Source: Asaia bogorensis
GTDB lineage: Bacteria > Pseudomonadota > Alphaproteobacteria > Acetobacterales > Acetobacteraceae
Reading direction: 5' to 3'
Length of the DNA stretch: 8,518 nt
Assembly: GCA_945873675.1 (NCBI GenBank)
Contig: CAMCEP010000107.1
Span: 1 to 8,518, forward strand
Made by a program: the position numbers and the translations under genes. Below the pieces are notes generated by a model, which saw only the letters and a list, made by a program, of their open reading frames with translations, was not told where the DNA came from and did no database searches. Positions 1 to 5,855 of the stretch are shown here, in pieces (within the stretch, counting starts at the first letter, position 1; each line of letters starts with the position of its first letter).

Positions 1-989
1 GCTTGATCAAGTGCGGCCATCATCGCTGGGTCACAAATGGCGGGTGTCGCGCGGCTCATTTGCGTGAGCGTCGCAGGGCATTTTTCGCGCCGATTGCTTT
101 CCTGCACCAAGGCGCGCAGCCCGGCTTCCATGCGTTCCAGCACGGGTACGGAGACATCGCGGAACTGGAAAAGCACATCGGCACTGCCGGGGATGATGGA
201 AGGCGCGCCGGGGTCAAGGCTGATGCGCCCTGTGGTCCAGGTGCTGCGCGGGCCGCAAATGCGCGGGAATTCCTGATCAATCACGGCCAGTAACCGAACT
301 GCGGAAAGCCCGGCATCCTTGCGTTCCGCCATGGTGGTGCCGCCCGCGTGATCCTGCTGGCCCTGGAACTGAATGCACCATTGCCAGATTGCAACAATGC
401 CCGTCACCACGCCCACGCGCAGCCCTTGGCCTTCAAGCTGCGTGCCTTGTTCGATATGCATTTCATAGAAACCCTTATGCCGCCCGGGTTCCAATTGCAT
501 GCGCGGCTTACCCGCAAGCCCTGCGGCGGCCAGCGCATCACGCAAGGGCGTGCCATCATTGCGGCTGCGGCTGCGATCAATCTCGGCTTCCGTCAAATCG
601 CCAATCATGGAACGGCTGCCGAGGAAGCCACCTTCGAAATGCCCTTCCTCATCAGCAAAGGCCGCGACATCCACGGGCAGGCCAGCGCGCGCCAAAGCAA
701 CACCGGCCATGACACCAAGCGCGCCATCAAGCCACCCAGCATAATTCTGGCTTTCAATATGGCTGCCCACCAGCAAATGCGGGCCAGGACCCTTATGGCG
801 GCCATAGACATTGCCAATGCCGTCAATGCTGGCTTCCAGCCCGCATTCACGCAGCCTTTCCATCAGCCAATGGCGGCTTTCCATATCCTGCGGCGAAAAG
901 GTCGGGCGATGCACGCCGGTTTTATACGCGCCGATTTTGCGCAGCTCATGAAGATCGGCAAGGAAACGCTCGGCATTGATCTGCACCAT
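1..989 (-). CDS. M20-family Zn amidohydrolase (N-carbamoyl-L-amino-acid hydrolase / allantoate amidohydrolase-like), 3' end cut by window edge
   Basis: A continuous minus-strand reading frame of 329 complete codons runs from ATG at 989 off the left edge, so the C-terminus is missing. The start has an AAAGG ribosome binding site (998-1002), 8 nt upstream. Visible family motifs are GSHIES with metal-ligand His77, DGALGV with Asp88, FADEEG with the catalytic/ligand Glu114-Glu115, EMHIEQG with His178, and DHAGGTTMAERKDAG with His214. This order and the HIEQG signature are those of the hydantoinase/carbamoylase branch of peptidase M20, cytosolic dimers that hydrolyse ureido or amide bonds in N-carbamoyl amino acids, allantoate or ureidopropionate. 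The family is usually about 400-420 residues, so roughly 80 residues, including the last metal His (SGAGHDA motif), lie outside. The stretch between Asp88 and the Glu pair looks about eight residues shorter than usual. It is on the same strand as the 1376-4778 operon but separated from it by an opposite-strand ORF, so probably transcribed independently. The exact substrate cannot be told. Confidence 0.92.
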   Translation of the reverse strand, partial: MVQINAERFLADLHELRKIGAYKTGVHRPTFSPQDMESRHWLMERLRECGLEASIDGIGNVYGRHKGPGPHLLVGSHIESQNYAGWLDGALGVMAGVALARAGLPVDVAAFADEEGHFEGGFLGSRSMIGDLTEAEIDRSRSRNDGTPLRDALAAAGLAGKPRMQLEPGRHKGFYEMHIEQGTQLEGQGLRVGVVTGIVAIWQWCIQFQGQQDHAGGTTMAERKDAGLSAVRLLAVIDQEFPRICGPRSTWTTGRISLDPGAPSIIPGSADVLFQFRDVSVPVLERMEAGLRALVQESNRREKCPATLTQMSRATPAICDPAMMAALDQ

Positions 990-1149
990 GACGGTAACCT
1001 TTGGTTGAGGAACTTTACTTTTGATTAATACCAAAAAATTCTTAGCAAGAAAATCACCGCGAAACCATTCCTGTTAACTGTTCAACAACCAGGGATGGGC
1101 TTTTCTTAAGGGCATCACAACAAGCGTGATTCTGAGGAGCGAAAAATCC
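990..1149. promoter_or_regulatory. Divergent intergenic spacer with imperfect inverted repeat
   Basis: This 160-nt gap lies between the divergently oriented amidohydrolase (start 989) and small ORF (start 1150), and is clearly more AT-rich than the flanking genes, so it should hold the promoters of both. I could not fix a convincing -35/-10 pair on either strand. It contains an inverted repeat, CCATTCCTG (1065-1073) and CAGGGATGG (1090-1098), pairing at 8 of 9 positions with the ninth a possible G-U pair, around a 16-nt loop. On the plus strand the right arm is followed by a short T-rich run (CTTTTCTT, 1100-1107), which gives it an attenuator-like look. Since no gene ends here, it is more likely an operator or leader structure than a gene terminator. 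Confidence 0.4.
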
Positions 1150-1365
1150 ATGCAAACCAACCGTGGTGTTGAAACACCCGAAGCCGCTTTCACCTGCGTT
1201 GCGCTGCTTGAAACCAGCGCCGGCGCTGAACTTCACATGCGTGACGGACAGGGGCGGCTGCTCCGCCTGCCATTGCGGGATGCTGACCATGGCAGCCACC
1301 TGGCCATGCTCGCTGCCTTCAGCGGCCCTGGCCGGCCCACACGGGCCCGGTTCAGGAGCCACTGA
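1150..1365 (+). CDS. Small protein of unknown function (71 aa)
   Basis: I do not recognise this protein. ATG at 1150 is preceded by a strong GAGGAG Shine-Dalgarno (1134-1139) with a 10-nt spacer; a GTG at 1126 in the same frame would place that Shine-Dalgarno inside the gene, so ATG is preferred. The predicted product has no signal peptide, membrane segment or cysteine pair. Residues 14-56 look protein-like: hydrophobic and charged residues alternate (AELHMRDGQGRLLRLPLRD), as in a beta hairpin turning at DGQG, followed by a short helix (SHLAMLAAF). The last 15 residues are rich in Gly, Pro and Arg and look disordered. By hand count about two thirds of third codon positions are G or C. It is divergent from the amidohydrolase and converges on the SDR gene with only 10 nt between stops. 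The good ribosome binding site argues for a real gene; lack of homology that I can recall argues for caution. Confidence 0.5.
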   Translation: MQTNRGVETPEAAFTCVALLETSAGAELHMRDGQGRLLRLPLRDADHGSHLAMLAAFSGPGRPTRARFRSH

Positions 1366-1375
1366 AGCAATAAAT

Positions 1376-2140
1376 CTAAAGGGTCAGCCCGCCATCCACC
1401 ACAATGGTCTGGCCCGTGACCATGGCCGCGCCGGCCAGCAAAAACACCATTACCTCGGCCAGATCAGCCGTGGTGCAGCGGCGCTTCAGCGCGGCGTTGT
1501 CAATGCTGCCGCGGCGCTGTTCTTCGGTCCATTCAATCATCCAGGTGGAATCAACCGCACCGGGCGCCACCGCATTCACGCGCACTTCCGGCGCCAGCCC
1601 GCGGGCGAGATTCTTCGTCAGGCTCACCACCCCCGCCTTGGTCGCGCCATAGGCCATGGAAGACCCAGCGTGAGTAAGCCCGGCAATGGATGCCACACTT
1701 ACCACCGCGCCACCGGCAGCACGCAAGGCAGGTGCCGCTGCCTTGGTGCAGCGAAACACACCAAGCAGGTTAACCTGCAAAACCGTATCCCATAATTCTT
1801 CCGTCAGCCGGTCGAATTCATTCGGTGCAATGGTGGTCTTTGTCCCCGGCGTGCCGGCGTTATTCACCAAATAATCCAAGCGGCCGAGATCAGCGACCGC
1901 CTGTTCAACCATGCGTTTGCAATCTGTCGCATCGGCAACATTGCCGGGTGCGGCTATCACATCCCGGCCCAGGCCGCGCAGCCGTGCGACTTCAGCCGCA
2001 CCACGCTCATCGCCCGCCAAATGGTTGATCGCCACCTTGCAGCCATTGGCGGCCAGCATTTCCACGGTCGCGAGGCCAATGCCGGAAGCACCCCCCGTCA
2101 CCAGCGCGGTCTTGCCTTTCAGATCATAGCTTGCGGTCAT
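1376..2140 (-). CDS. SDR-family NAD(P)-dependent oxidoreductase (classical short-chain dehydrogenase, 254 aa)
   Basis: This is a classical short-chain dehydrogenase/reductase: TGGASGIG cofactor motif at residues 15-22, NNAG at 93-96, and the full catalytic tetrad Asn124, Ser151, Tyr164 (YGATK) and Lys168. The C-terminus carries NAVAPGAVDS and the usual MVTGQTIVVDGG ending. Its 254 residues match the family norm. Such enzymes are soluble and interconvert an alcohol and a ketone with NAD(H) or NADP(H). Residue 39 at the end of beta-2 is Asn followed by His rather than a clear Asp or Arg, so cofactor preference cannot be called. ATG at 2140 overlaps the TGA of the upstream dehydrogenase gene (ATGA), with GGAG 8 nt upstream, so it is translationally coupled as the last gene of a three-gene operon. 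It stops (TAG) 10 nt from the convergent small ORF, with no room for a terminator between them. Substrate unknown; a role in the same catabolic route as its two operon partners is inferred. Confidence 0.95.
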   Translation of the reverse strand: MTASYDLKGKTALVTGGASGIGLATVEMLAANGCKVAINHLAGDERGAAEVARLRGLGRDVIAAPGNVADATDCKRMVEQAVADLGRLDYLVNNAGTPGTKTTIAPNEFDRLTEELWDTVLQVNLLGVFRCTKAAAPALRAAGGAVVSVASIAGLTHAGSSMAYGATKAGVVSLTKNLARGLAPEVRVNAVAPGAVDSTWMIEWTEEQRRGSIDNAALKRRCTTADLAEVMVFLLAGAAMVTGQTIVVDGGLTL

Positions 2141-3099
2141 TGGTCACGCTCCATTCCTGCCAGGGTTCCAATTTCGCGCAACGCCTTGCGCAGCGCGAGT
2201 AGGCGGCGGTCCCGATCTTCAAACAAACTCGCGGGATCCTTGCCGCCCCAATCATAAAAGCCAGCACCGGACATCACGCCGGTTTTGCCTTCGGTAATCA
2301 ACTTATCCAGTGCTTCGCTATGCCCGCGCACCGGCGGCGGTTCATACATGCGATTCTTCAGCGCCAATTGCATCATGGGCAAGCCGGTGAAATCCGCCTT
2401 GGCCAGCACCCCCAAAATAGGCAGTCGCAGCGCAATCCCATGGATGATGGAAGCATCAATTTCCGCCGCATCCGCCACCCCCTCATCCAGTAGCTTCTGC
2501 ACTTCAAGCCCAATCGCGGATTGGATGCGATTGGCAATATAGCCGGGGGTGAATTTGCGCATCACAATCGGCTTCTTGCCCATATCAGCGCAGAGCTTGC
2601 GTACCATCTCAACCGCTGCCGGATCGGTTTCCGGCCCCGCGACAATATCAACCAAATCCACCAAATAGGGGGGCGTATACCAATGCGCGATCAGCGTCTT
2701 TCTCTGCCGCGCCGCCGGCATCAACGGAAAGATATCGAGATAGGATGTATTGGAAGCGATAATCGCATCCGCCGGCGCCAGCCTATCCAATTCCGCGTAA
2801 AGTTTCCGCTTCACATCGGGGTTTTCCACCACCGCTTCCACAATCAGCTCCGCGCCATTCACACATTCGGCCAAATCCTCATGCCGCGTAATGGCCTGCG
2901 CCAAATGGGCCGAGGTCCAGCCTTCCGGCGCTTCGCCAGCTTCGGCCAGGGTGGCAAGGGCTTTTTCCATCAGCCCTTGCGCACGGCGCAAAGTTTCGGG
3001 GTTATTATCGGTCAGACGCACCTGGTGCCCGCCAAGGGCAAAAACCAGCGCTAGCGCATGGCCCATGGTGCCAGCGCCAAGAACGGCAACACGTGTCAT
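2137..3099 (-). CDS. 3-hydroxyacyl-CoA dehydrogenase-like NAD-binding protein (320 aa) with atypical active-site motif
   Basis: The N-terminal Rossmann domain begins at once with GAGTMG (residues 8-13) and the NAD-ribose Asp31; the C-terminal helical dehydrogenase domain follows from about residue 185 and includes a GAGFYDW segment typical of single-domain HADs. By alignment from memory with human HAD, the catalytic Ser is Ser119 (SNTS, 116-119), His is His139 and Asn is Asn190 (ANRIQ), but the position of the catalytic Glu holds Asp151, and the usual HFFNP reads HWYTP. The fold also covers carnitine and gulonate dehydrogenases, so an acyl-CoA substrate is not assured. Start choice: ATG at 3105 sits only 1 nt from the GGAAGGAG ribosome binding site, while ATG at 3099 sits 7 nt away and gives the normal family N-terminus, so 3099 is used. 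It begins 2 nt after the TPP-enzyme stop and overlaps the SDR start by 4 nt: middle gene of a coupled operon. Confidence 0.93.
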   Translation of the reverse strand: MTRVAVLGAGTMGHALALVFALGGHQVRLTDNNPETLRRAQGLMEKALATLAEAGEAPEGWTSAHLAQAITRHEDLAECVNGAELIVEAVVENPDVKRKLYAELDRLAPADAIIASNTSYLDIFPLMPAARQRKTLIAHWYTPPYLVDLVDIVAGPETDPAAVEMVRKLCADMGKKPIVMRKFTPGYIANRIQSAIGLEVQKLLDEGVADAAEIDASIIHGIALRLPILGVLAKADFTGLPMMQLALKNRMYEPPPVRGHSEALDKLITEGKTGVMSGAGFYDWGGKDPASLFEDRDRRLLALRKALREIGTLAGMERDQ

Positions 3100-3101
3100 C
3101 T

Positions 3102-4778
3102 TCATGCTCCTTCCGGCGCCCAAGGCGCGGGCGCGCGTGCTTCAATATCCGTCACCACATCCAGCACTACGGTTTCCGGTGACGCCATGGCTTCACGCAG
3201 TGCGGGGCCGATATCTTCTGGCCGTTCCACGCGAATGCCATTAAGCCCGAAGGATCGCGCAACCGCAGTGAAATCCGTGGGTCCAAAGCGGAGGATTTCT
3301 TCTGCCGCGCCGGGGCGATTACCAGCACTACGCTTGAAATTCGGCCAGCCCTGGCCGAAGCCGGAGTTGTTGTTGACCACTAGCGTCACCGCAATGCCGC
3401 GCCGACGCGCCGTTTCAAGCTCCGCCAAATGGTAATAAAGCGCGCCATCGCCGGACCAGCAGACAACTTTCCGATCAGGTGCCGCGCATTTCGCCCCAAG
3501 TGCGGCCGGGAAGGACCAGCCGAGCGATCCTGCCGCGCGCAAATAACTTTGCCCCGGTTCCAAATCTACCATGGTTGCGGTCCAAATGCCGGAATAGCCA
3601 GTATCGGCCACCAGAATCCCATCGGCGGGCAGCGCGGCAGTGATTTCGGCTGCAAGCCGCGCAGGATCAATGGGCTTCGCGTCATTCGTGAAACGCGGCG
3701 CCATTTCCGCGCGCCAGGCAGCCATTTGTGCTTGTGCGGATGCCAGATAAGCACCATCGCGCTTCGGTGTGCCAAGTGCTGCCGCCAATGCTGCCAGCGC
3801 CGCGCGCGGGTCGCCCTGCACCGCCACCGCCGCGGGGTAGGACCGGTCAAATTCATGCGGGTCAGCATCAATCTGCACAACCGTGGCACCTGCCACCGGG
3901 GTGCGCCAGTAATTGGTCAGCATATCGCCCGTATCGGCGCCGACGAATAGGATCAAATCCGCATCATGCAGAATACGATTGGCCGGCGGCGCGGCATAGG
4001 CACCGGCCACGCCGATATGCAGCGGATGGCGCGTTGAAATCATCCCGCGCGCCCCAAGCGCAGTGGCAATCGGCGCGGCAAGCGCTTCAGCCACCAGCAG
4101 CAATTCTGTGGCGCAGTCCGAAAGCGCTGCCGCGTCACCCGCCACAATCGCAACCTTGGGTGCGGCCAGCAGCGCTCGTGCTGCCGCTTCAATCGCTGCC
4201 ATATCCGGCCCTGGGCGATGCATCGGCATGCGGAAGGCAGAAAGATCAGCAAGGGGTGCCGAAACCTTGCCATTCTCAATCACCTCGGCCTGCAATCCAA
4301 ACAGATCAAGATGCACCGGGCGGGGCGGTAGTGCCACGGATGTGGCAAACGCCTGGCGCAACACGCGCGGCAGATCGGCTGCATCCGCAACATCCGTCTG
4401 CAATTTCGTCACGGGTGAGAAAAGCGGCGCGTGATCCAGTTCCTGATAGGCATTACGATGCTGATGCGCCGGCACCTTACGTCCGGTCATCGCAATAATG
4501 GGTGCGCGCGACAGATAGGCATCCTGCAAACCAGCCGCTAGGTTTGCCGCCCCCACGGATTGCGCCGCGACAATGCCTGGCCGGCCAGAAACCCTTGCAT
4601 AGCCATCCGCCATATAGACCGCCGCTTTTTCGGTATGCGCCAATACGGGCTGCACCCCGGCATCGCCCAGCGCCAACAAGGTCCGTCGCAAGACTGCGTC
4701 CACGAAAAACACATGCGTCTGGCCTGAAGCCGCAATGCTGCCGGCCAGCCATTGCGCCCCTGTCATTGTCTCAACCAT
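3102..4778 (-). CDS. Thiamine-pyrophosphate-dependent enzyme, acetolactate synthase/benzoylformate decarboxylase-like (558 aa)
   Basis: Three-domain ThDP enzyme. The N-terminal PYR domain carries the cofactor-activating Glu50 in LAHTEKAAVYMADGYAR and the typical GRPGIV...NLAAGLQDAY...PIIAMTG run. A central domain (about 190-330) contains VGADTGDML and QIDADP. The C-terminal PP domain has GDG at 443-445 and NNN at 469-471, the Mg/diphosphate motif. Length of 558 fits the acetolactate synthase/decarboxylase/carboligase superfamily. Such enzymes break or form C-C bonds next to a carbonyl, commonly on 2-oxo acids; the family does not reveal the substrate, and there is no small ilvH-like regulatory subunit or ilvC beside it, so a branched-chain biosynthetic role is unlikely. 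ATG at 4778 has AAGGGA (4785-4790) 6 nt upstream. First gene of the operon with the two dehydrogenases, divergent from the solute receptor gene across 77 nt, which suggests shared control and a catabolic function for an imported carboxylate. Confidence 0.94.
   Translation of the reverse strand: MVETMTGAQWLAGSIAASGQTHVFFVDAVLRRTLLALGDAGVQPVLAHTEKAAVYMADGYARVSGRPGIVAAQSVGAANLAAGLQDAYLSRAPIIAMTGRKVPAHQHRNAYQELDHAPLFSPVTKLQTDVADAADLPRVLRQAFATSVALPPRPVHLDLFGLQAEVIENGKVSAPLADLSAFRMPMHRPGPDMAAIEAAARALLAAPKVAIVAGDAAALSDCATELLLVAEALAAPIATALGARGMISTRHPLHIGVAGAYAAPPANRILHDADLILFVGADTGDMLTNYWRTPVAGATVVQIDADPHEFDRSYPAAVAVQGDPRAALAALAAALGTPKRDGAYLASAQAQMAAWRAEMAPRFTNDAKPIDPARLAAEITAALPADGILVADTGYSGIWTATMVDLEPGQSYLRAAGSLGWSFPAALGAKCAAPDRKVVCWSGDGALYYHLAELETARRRGIAVTLVVNNNSGFGQGWPNFKRSAGNRPGAAEEILRFGPTDFTAVARSFGLNGIRVERPEDIGPALREAMASPETVVLDVVTDIEARAPAPWAPEGA
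3107..3114 (-). promoter_or_regulatory. Ribosome binding site deciding the dehydrogenase start
   Basis: GGAAGGAG on the minus strand lies inside the last codons of the TPP-enzyme gene. It is 1 nt from the ATG at 3105 (which overlaps the upstream TGA) and 7 nt from the ATG at 3099. The second spacing is near optimal, so translation most likely begins at 3099. An in-frame TTG at 3123 has no comparable site and would add a non-conserved extension. Confidence 0.75.
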
Positions 4779-4810
4779 GGCGCTTCCCTTTCCTCGCTTT
4801 TCAGGTTTAG

Positions 4811-4849
4811 CCTGCCCCTATCAGCCCGCGCCGACAAGCGGGCAGGAGG
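4811..4849 (+). promoter_or_regulatory. Competing inverted repeats overlapping the receptor-gene Shine-Dalgarno
   Basis: The 77-nt spacer between the divergent TPP-enzyme and receptor genes carries two perfect inverted repeats that share bases. Stem A pairs CCTGCCC (4811-4817) with GGGCAGG (4840-4846). Stem B pairs GCCCGC (4824-4829) with GCGGGC (4838-4843) around an 8-nt loop. They cannot form together. The Shine-Dalgarno AGGAGG (4844-4849), 6 nt before ATG 4856, is half buried in stem A but free in stem B. This could be a translational switch, a DNA operator for the divergent pair, or chance in GC-rich sequence. I see no clear promoter boxes. Confidence 0.35.
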
Positions 4850-4855
4850 AAACGA

Positions 4856-5788
4856 ATGAAGAGATATGCCATCGCGCTTGCCGCGATCCTGGGCGCCTTG
4901 GCGCTACCGGCTTCGGCCCAGATTTCAATGGTGGTGAATTTCTCCGCCGGCGGCCCATCGGATATCGTTGCGCGGCTCATGCAGAATGACATGGCGGCCG
5001 CGCTTGGCCAGCCTGTTGTGGTGCGCAATGTGGTTGGCGCTGGCGGTACCATCGGCACGGCGGAAGCAGCGCGGGCGCGGCCGGATGGGCAGACCATCCT
5101 GCTTTCCCCAATTGGCCCCATCGCCATTCAGCCGCATTTCCGCAGCAACCTGACCTATAAGCTCGACAACTTCGCGGCAATTTGCCAAGTGGCCGATAGC
5201 CCCGTGATTATGATGACGCAGAAGAATTCCGGGCTGCGGCGCGTGGCTGATGTGATTGCGCGCGCGCGGGCCGAGAATGGCGGCATGCCCTTCGCCTCCA
5301 CCGGGGCGGGCAGCATTCCGCATATTTCCATGGTGGCGCTGATGCGCGCGGCGAATATCCAGATGAACCATGTGCCCTTCCGTGGTTCGGGTGAGGTGAT
5401 GCTCGCTTTCCAACAGGGGCAATTGCAGCTTTTCACGGACCAGACCTTGTTGATCCGTCAATATGATCTACACCCGATCGCCTTTCTCACCGCAGCGCGC
5501 AATCCGGATTTCCCCGATGTTCCCACCATGCGCGAAGAAGGCCATGACCTGGTCTATACGATCTGGAGCGGCCTTTACGCCCCCGCCGGCACGCCAGAAC
5601 CCGTCATGGCGCGGCTGGAGGCCGCTTGCGACAGGGCCGTGAAGACTGAAAGCTTCATTGAAGGCATGAAGCGCGTGGCCCAGCCCATCCTGTATCGCAA
5701 CCGGGTGGATTTCGCTGCCTTCTCTCGCGCGGAAAGCGAGAAATTCCGTAACCTGATTGAAGCCACGGGTCTGCGTTCCGCCGAATAA
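4856..5788 (+). CDS. Bug-family (TctC-like) periplasmic solute-binding protein (310 aa)
   Basis: Residues 1-21 form a signal peptide: KR, a hydrophobic core (AIALAAILGALAL) and an ASA cleavage site before Gln22. The mature part shows the Bug/tripartite-tricarboxylate receptor signatures: VVNFSAGGPSDIVAR (26-40), GQPVVVRN with GAGGTIG (61-67), ARPDGQTILL, the FASTGAGSIPH loop, HVPFRGSGE, PDVPTMREEG and YAPAGTPEPVM. Length is normal for the family. These proteins bind carboxylates or related small molecules in the periplasm, delivering them to TctA/TctB-type permeases or signalling their presence. No membrane subunits are next to it, as is common for orphan Bug receptors in proteobacteria with many copies. 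The usual YP-x-KPI stretch after the signal peptide is missing, so the mature N-terminus is short. Strong AGGAGG at 4844-4849 sets the start. Divergent from the TPP operon, suggesting its ligand feeds that pathway (inference). Function class is secure; ligand unknown. Confidence 0.96.
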   Translation: MKRYAIALAAILGALALPASAQISMVVNFSAGGPSDIVARLMQNDMAAALGQPVVVRNVVGAGGTIGTAEAARARPDGQTILLSPIGPIAIQPHFRSNLTYKLDNFAAICQVADSPVIMMTQKNSGLRRVADVIARARAENGGMPFASTGAGSIPHISMVALMRAANIQMNHVPFRGSGEVMLAFQQGQLQLFTDQTLLIRQYDLHPIAFLTAARNPDFPDVPTMREEGHDLVYTIWSGLYAPAGTPEPVMARLEAACDRAVKTESFIEGMKRVAQPILYRNRVDFAAFSRAESEKFRNLIEATGLRSAE

Positions 5789-5793
5789 CGCGC

Positions 5794-5855
5794 CCAGCAC
5801 CGGGGCTGGCCGGTTGCACCAGGGGCGGCTTCGCGCTACCGCGCCCCGGTGCTGG
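5794..5855 (+). repeat. Perfect 13-bp inverted repeat between receptor gene and queA
   Basis: CCAGCACCGGGGC (5794-5806) is exactly complementary to GCCCCGGTGCTGG (5843-5855), with 11 of 13 pairs G-C and a 36-nt loop in which GCGG (5825-5828) and CCGC (5839-5842) could pair further. It starts 5 nt after the receptor TAA. No T-run follows the right arm, so it is not a canonical intrinsic terminator, although it could block 3' exonucleases. The right arm contains the GTG proposed as the queA start (5849) and so could control queA translation. Confidence 0.7.

Noticed and set aside
348..1028. Open plus-strand frame of 226 codons
   Set aside because: It lies antisense to the M20 amidohydrolase, whose family motifs run through the opposite strand; composition is that of a GC-rich shadow frame.
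1054..1362. Minus-strand frame of 102 codons opposite the small ORF
   Set aside because: It has no convincing ribosome binding site or domain-like pattern, while the plus-strand ORF has a strong GAGGAG; it would also fill the only AT-rich spacer.
3728..4498. Plus-strand frame of 256 codons antisense to the TPP enzyme
   Set aside because: Pro/Arg/His-rich translation without any motif, fully inside a well-supported gene.
3102..4778. Calling the TPP gene ilvB/ilvG (acetolactate synthase for branched-chain amino acids)
   Set aside because: There is no regulatory subunit or ilvC nearby and the partners are an HAD-like protein and an SDR; general TPP motifs do not justify that symbol.
5789..5848. 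preQ1 riboswitch upstream of the queuosine operon
   Set aside because: I could not find the compact stem-loop followed by an A-rich tail that pairs back into the loop; the only clear structure is the long GC-rich inverted repeat.
5794..5855. Inverted repeat read as an intrinsic terminator of the receptor gene
   Set aside because: The loop is 36 nt and no T-run follows the right arm on the plus strand, so the canonical terminator form is not met; kept as an unexplained repeat.
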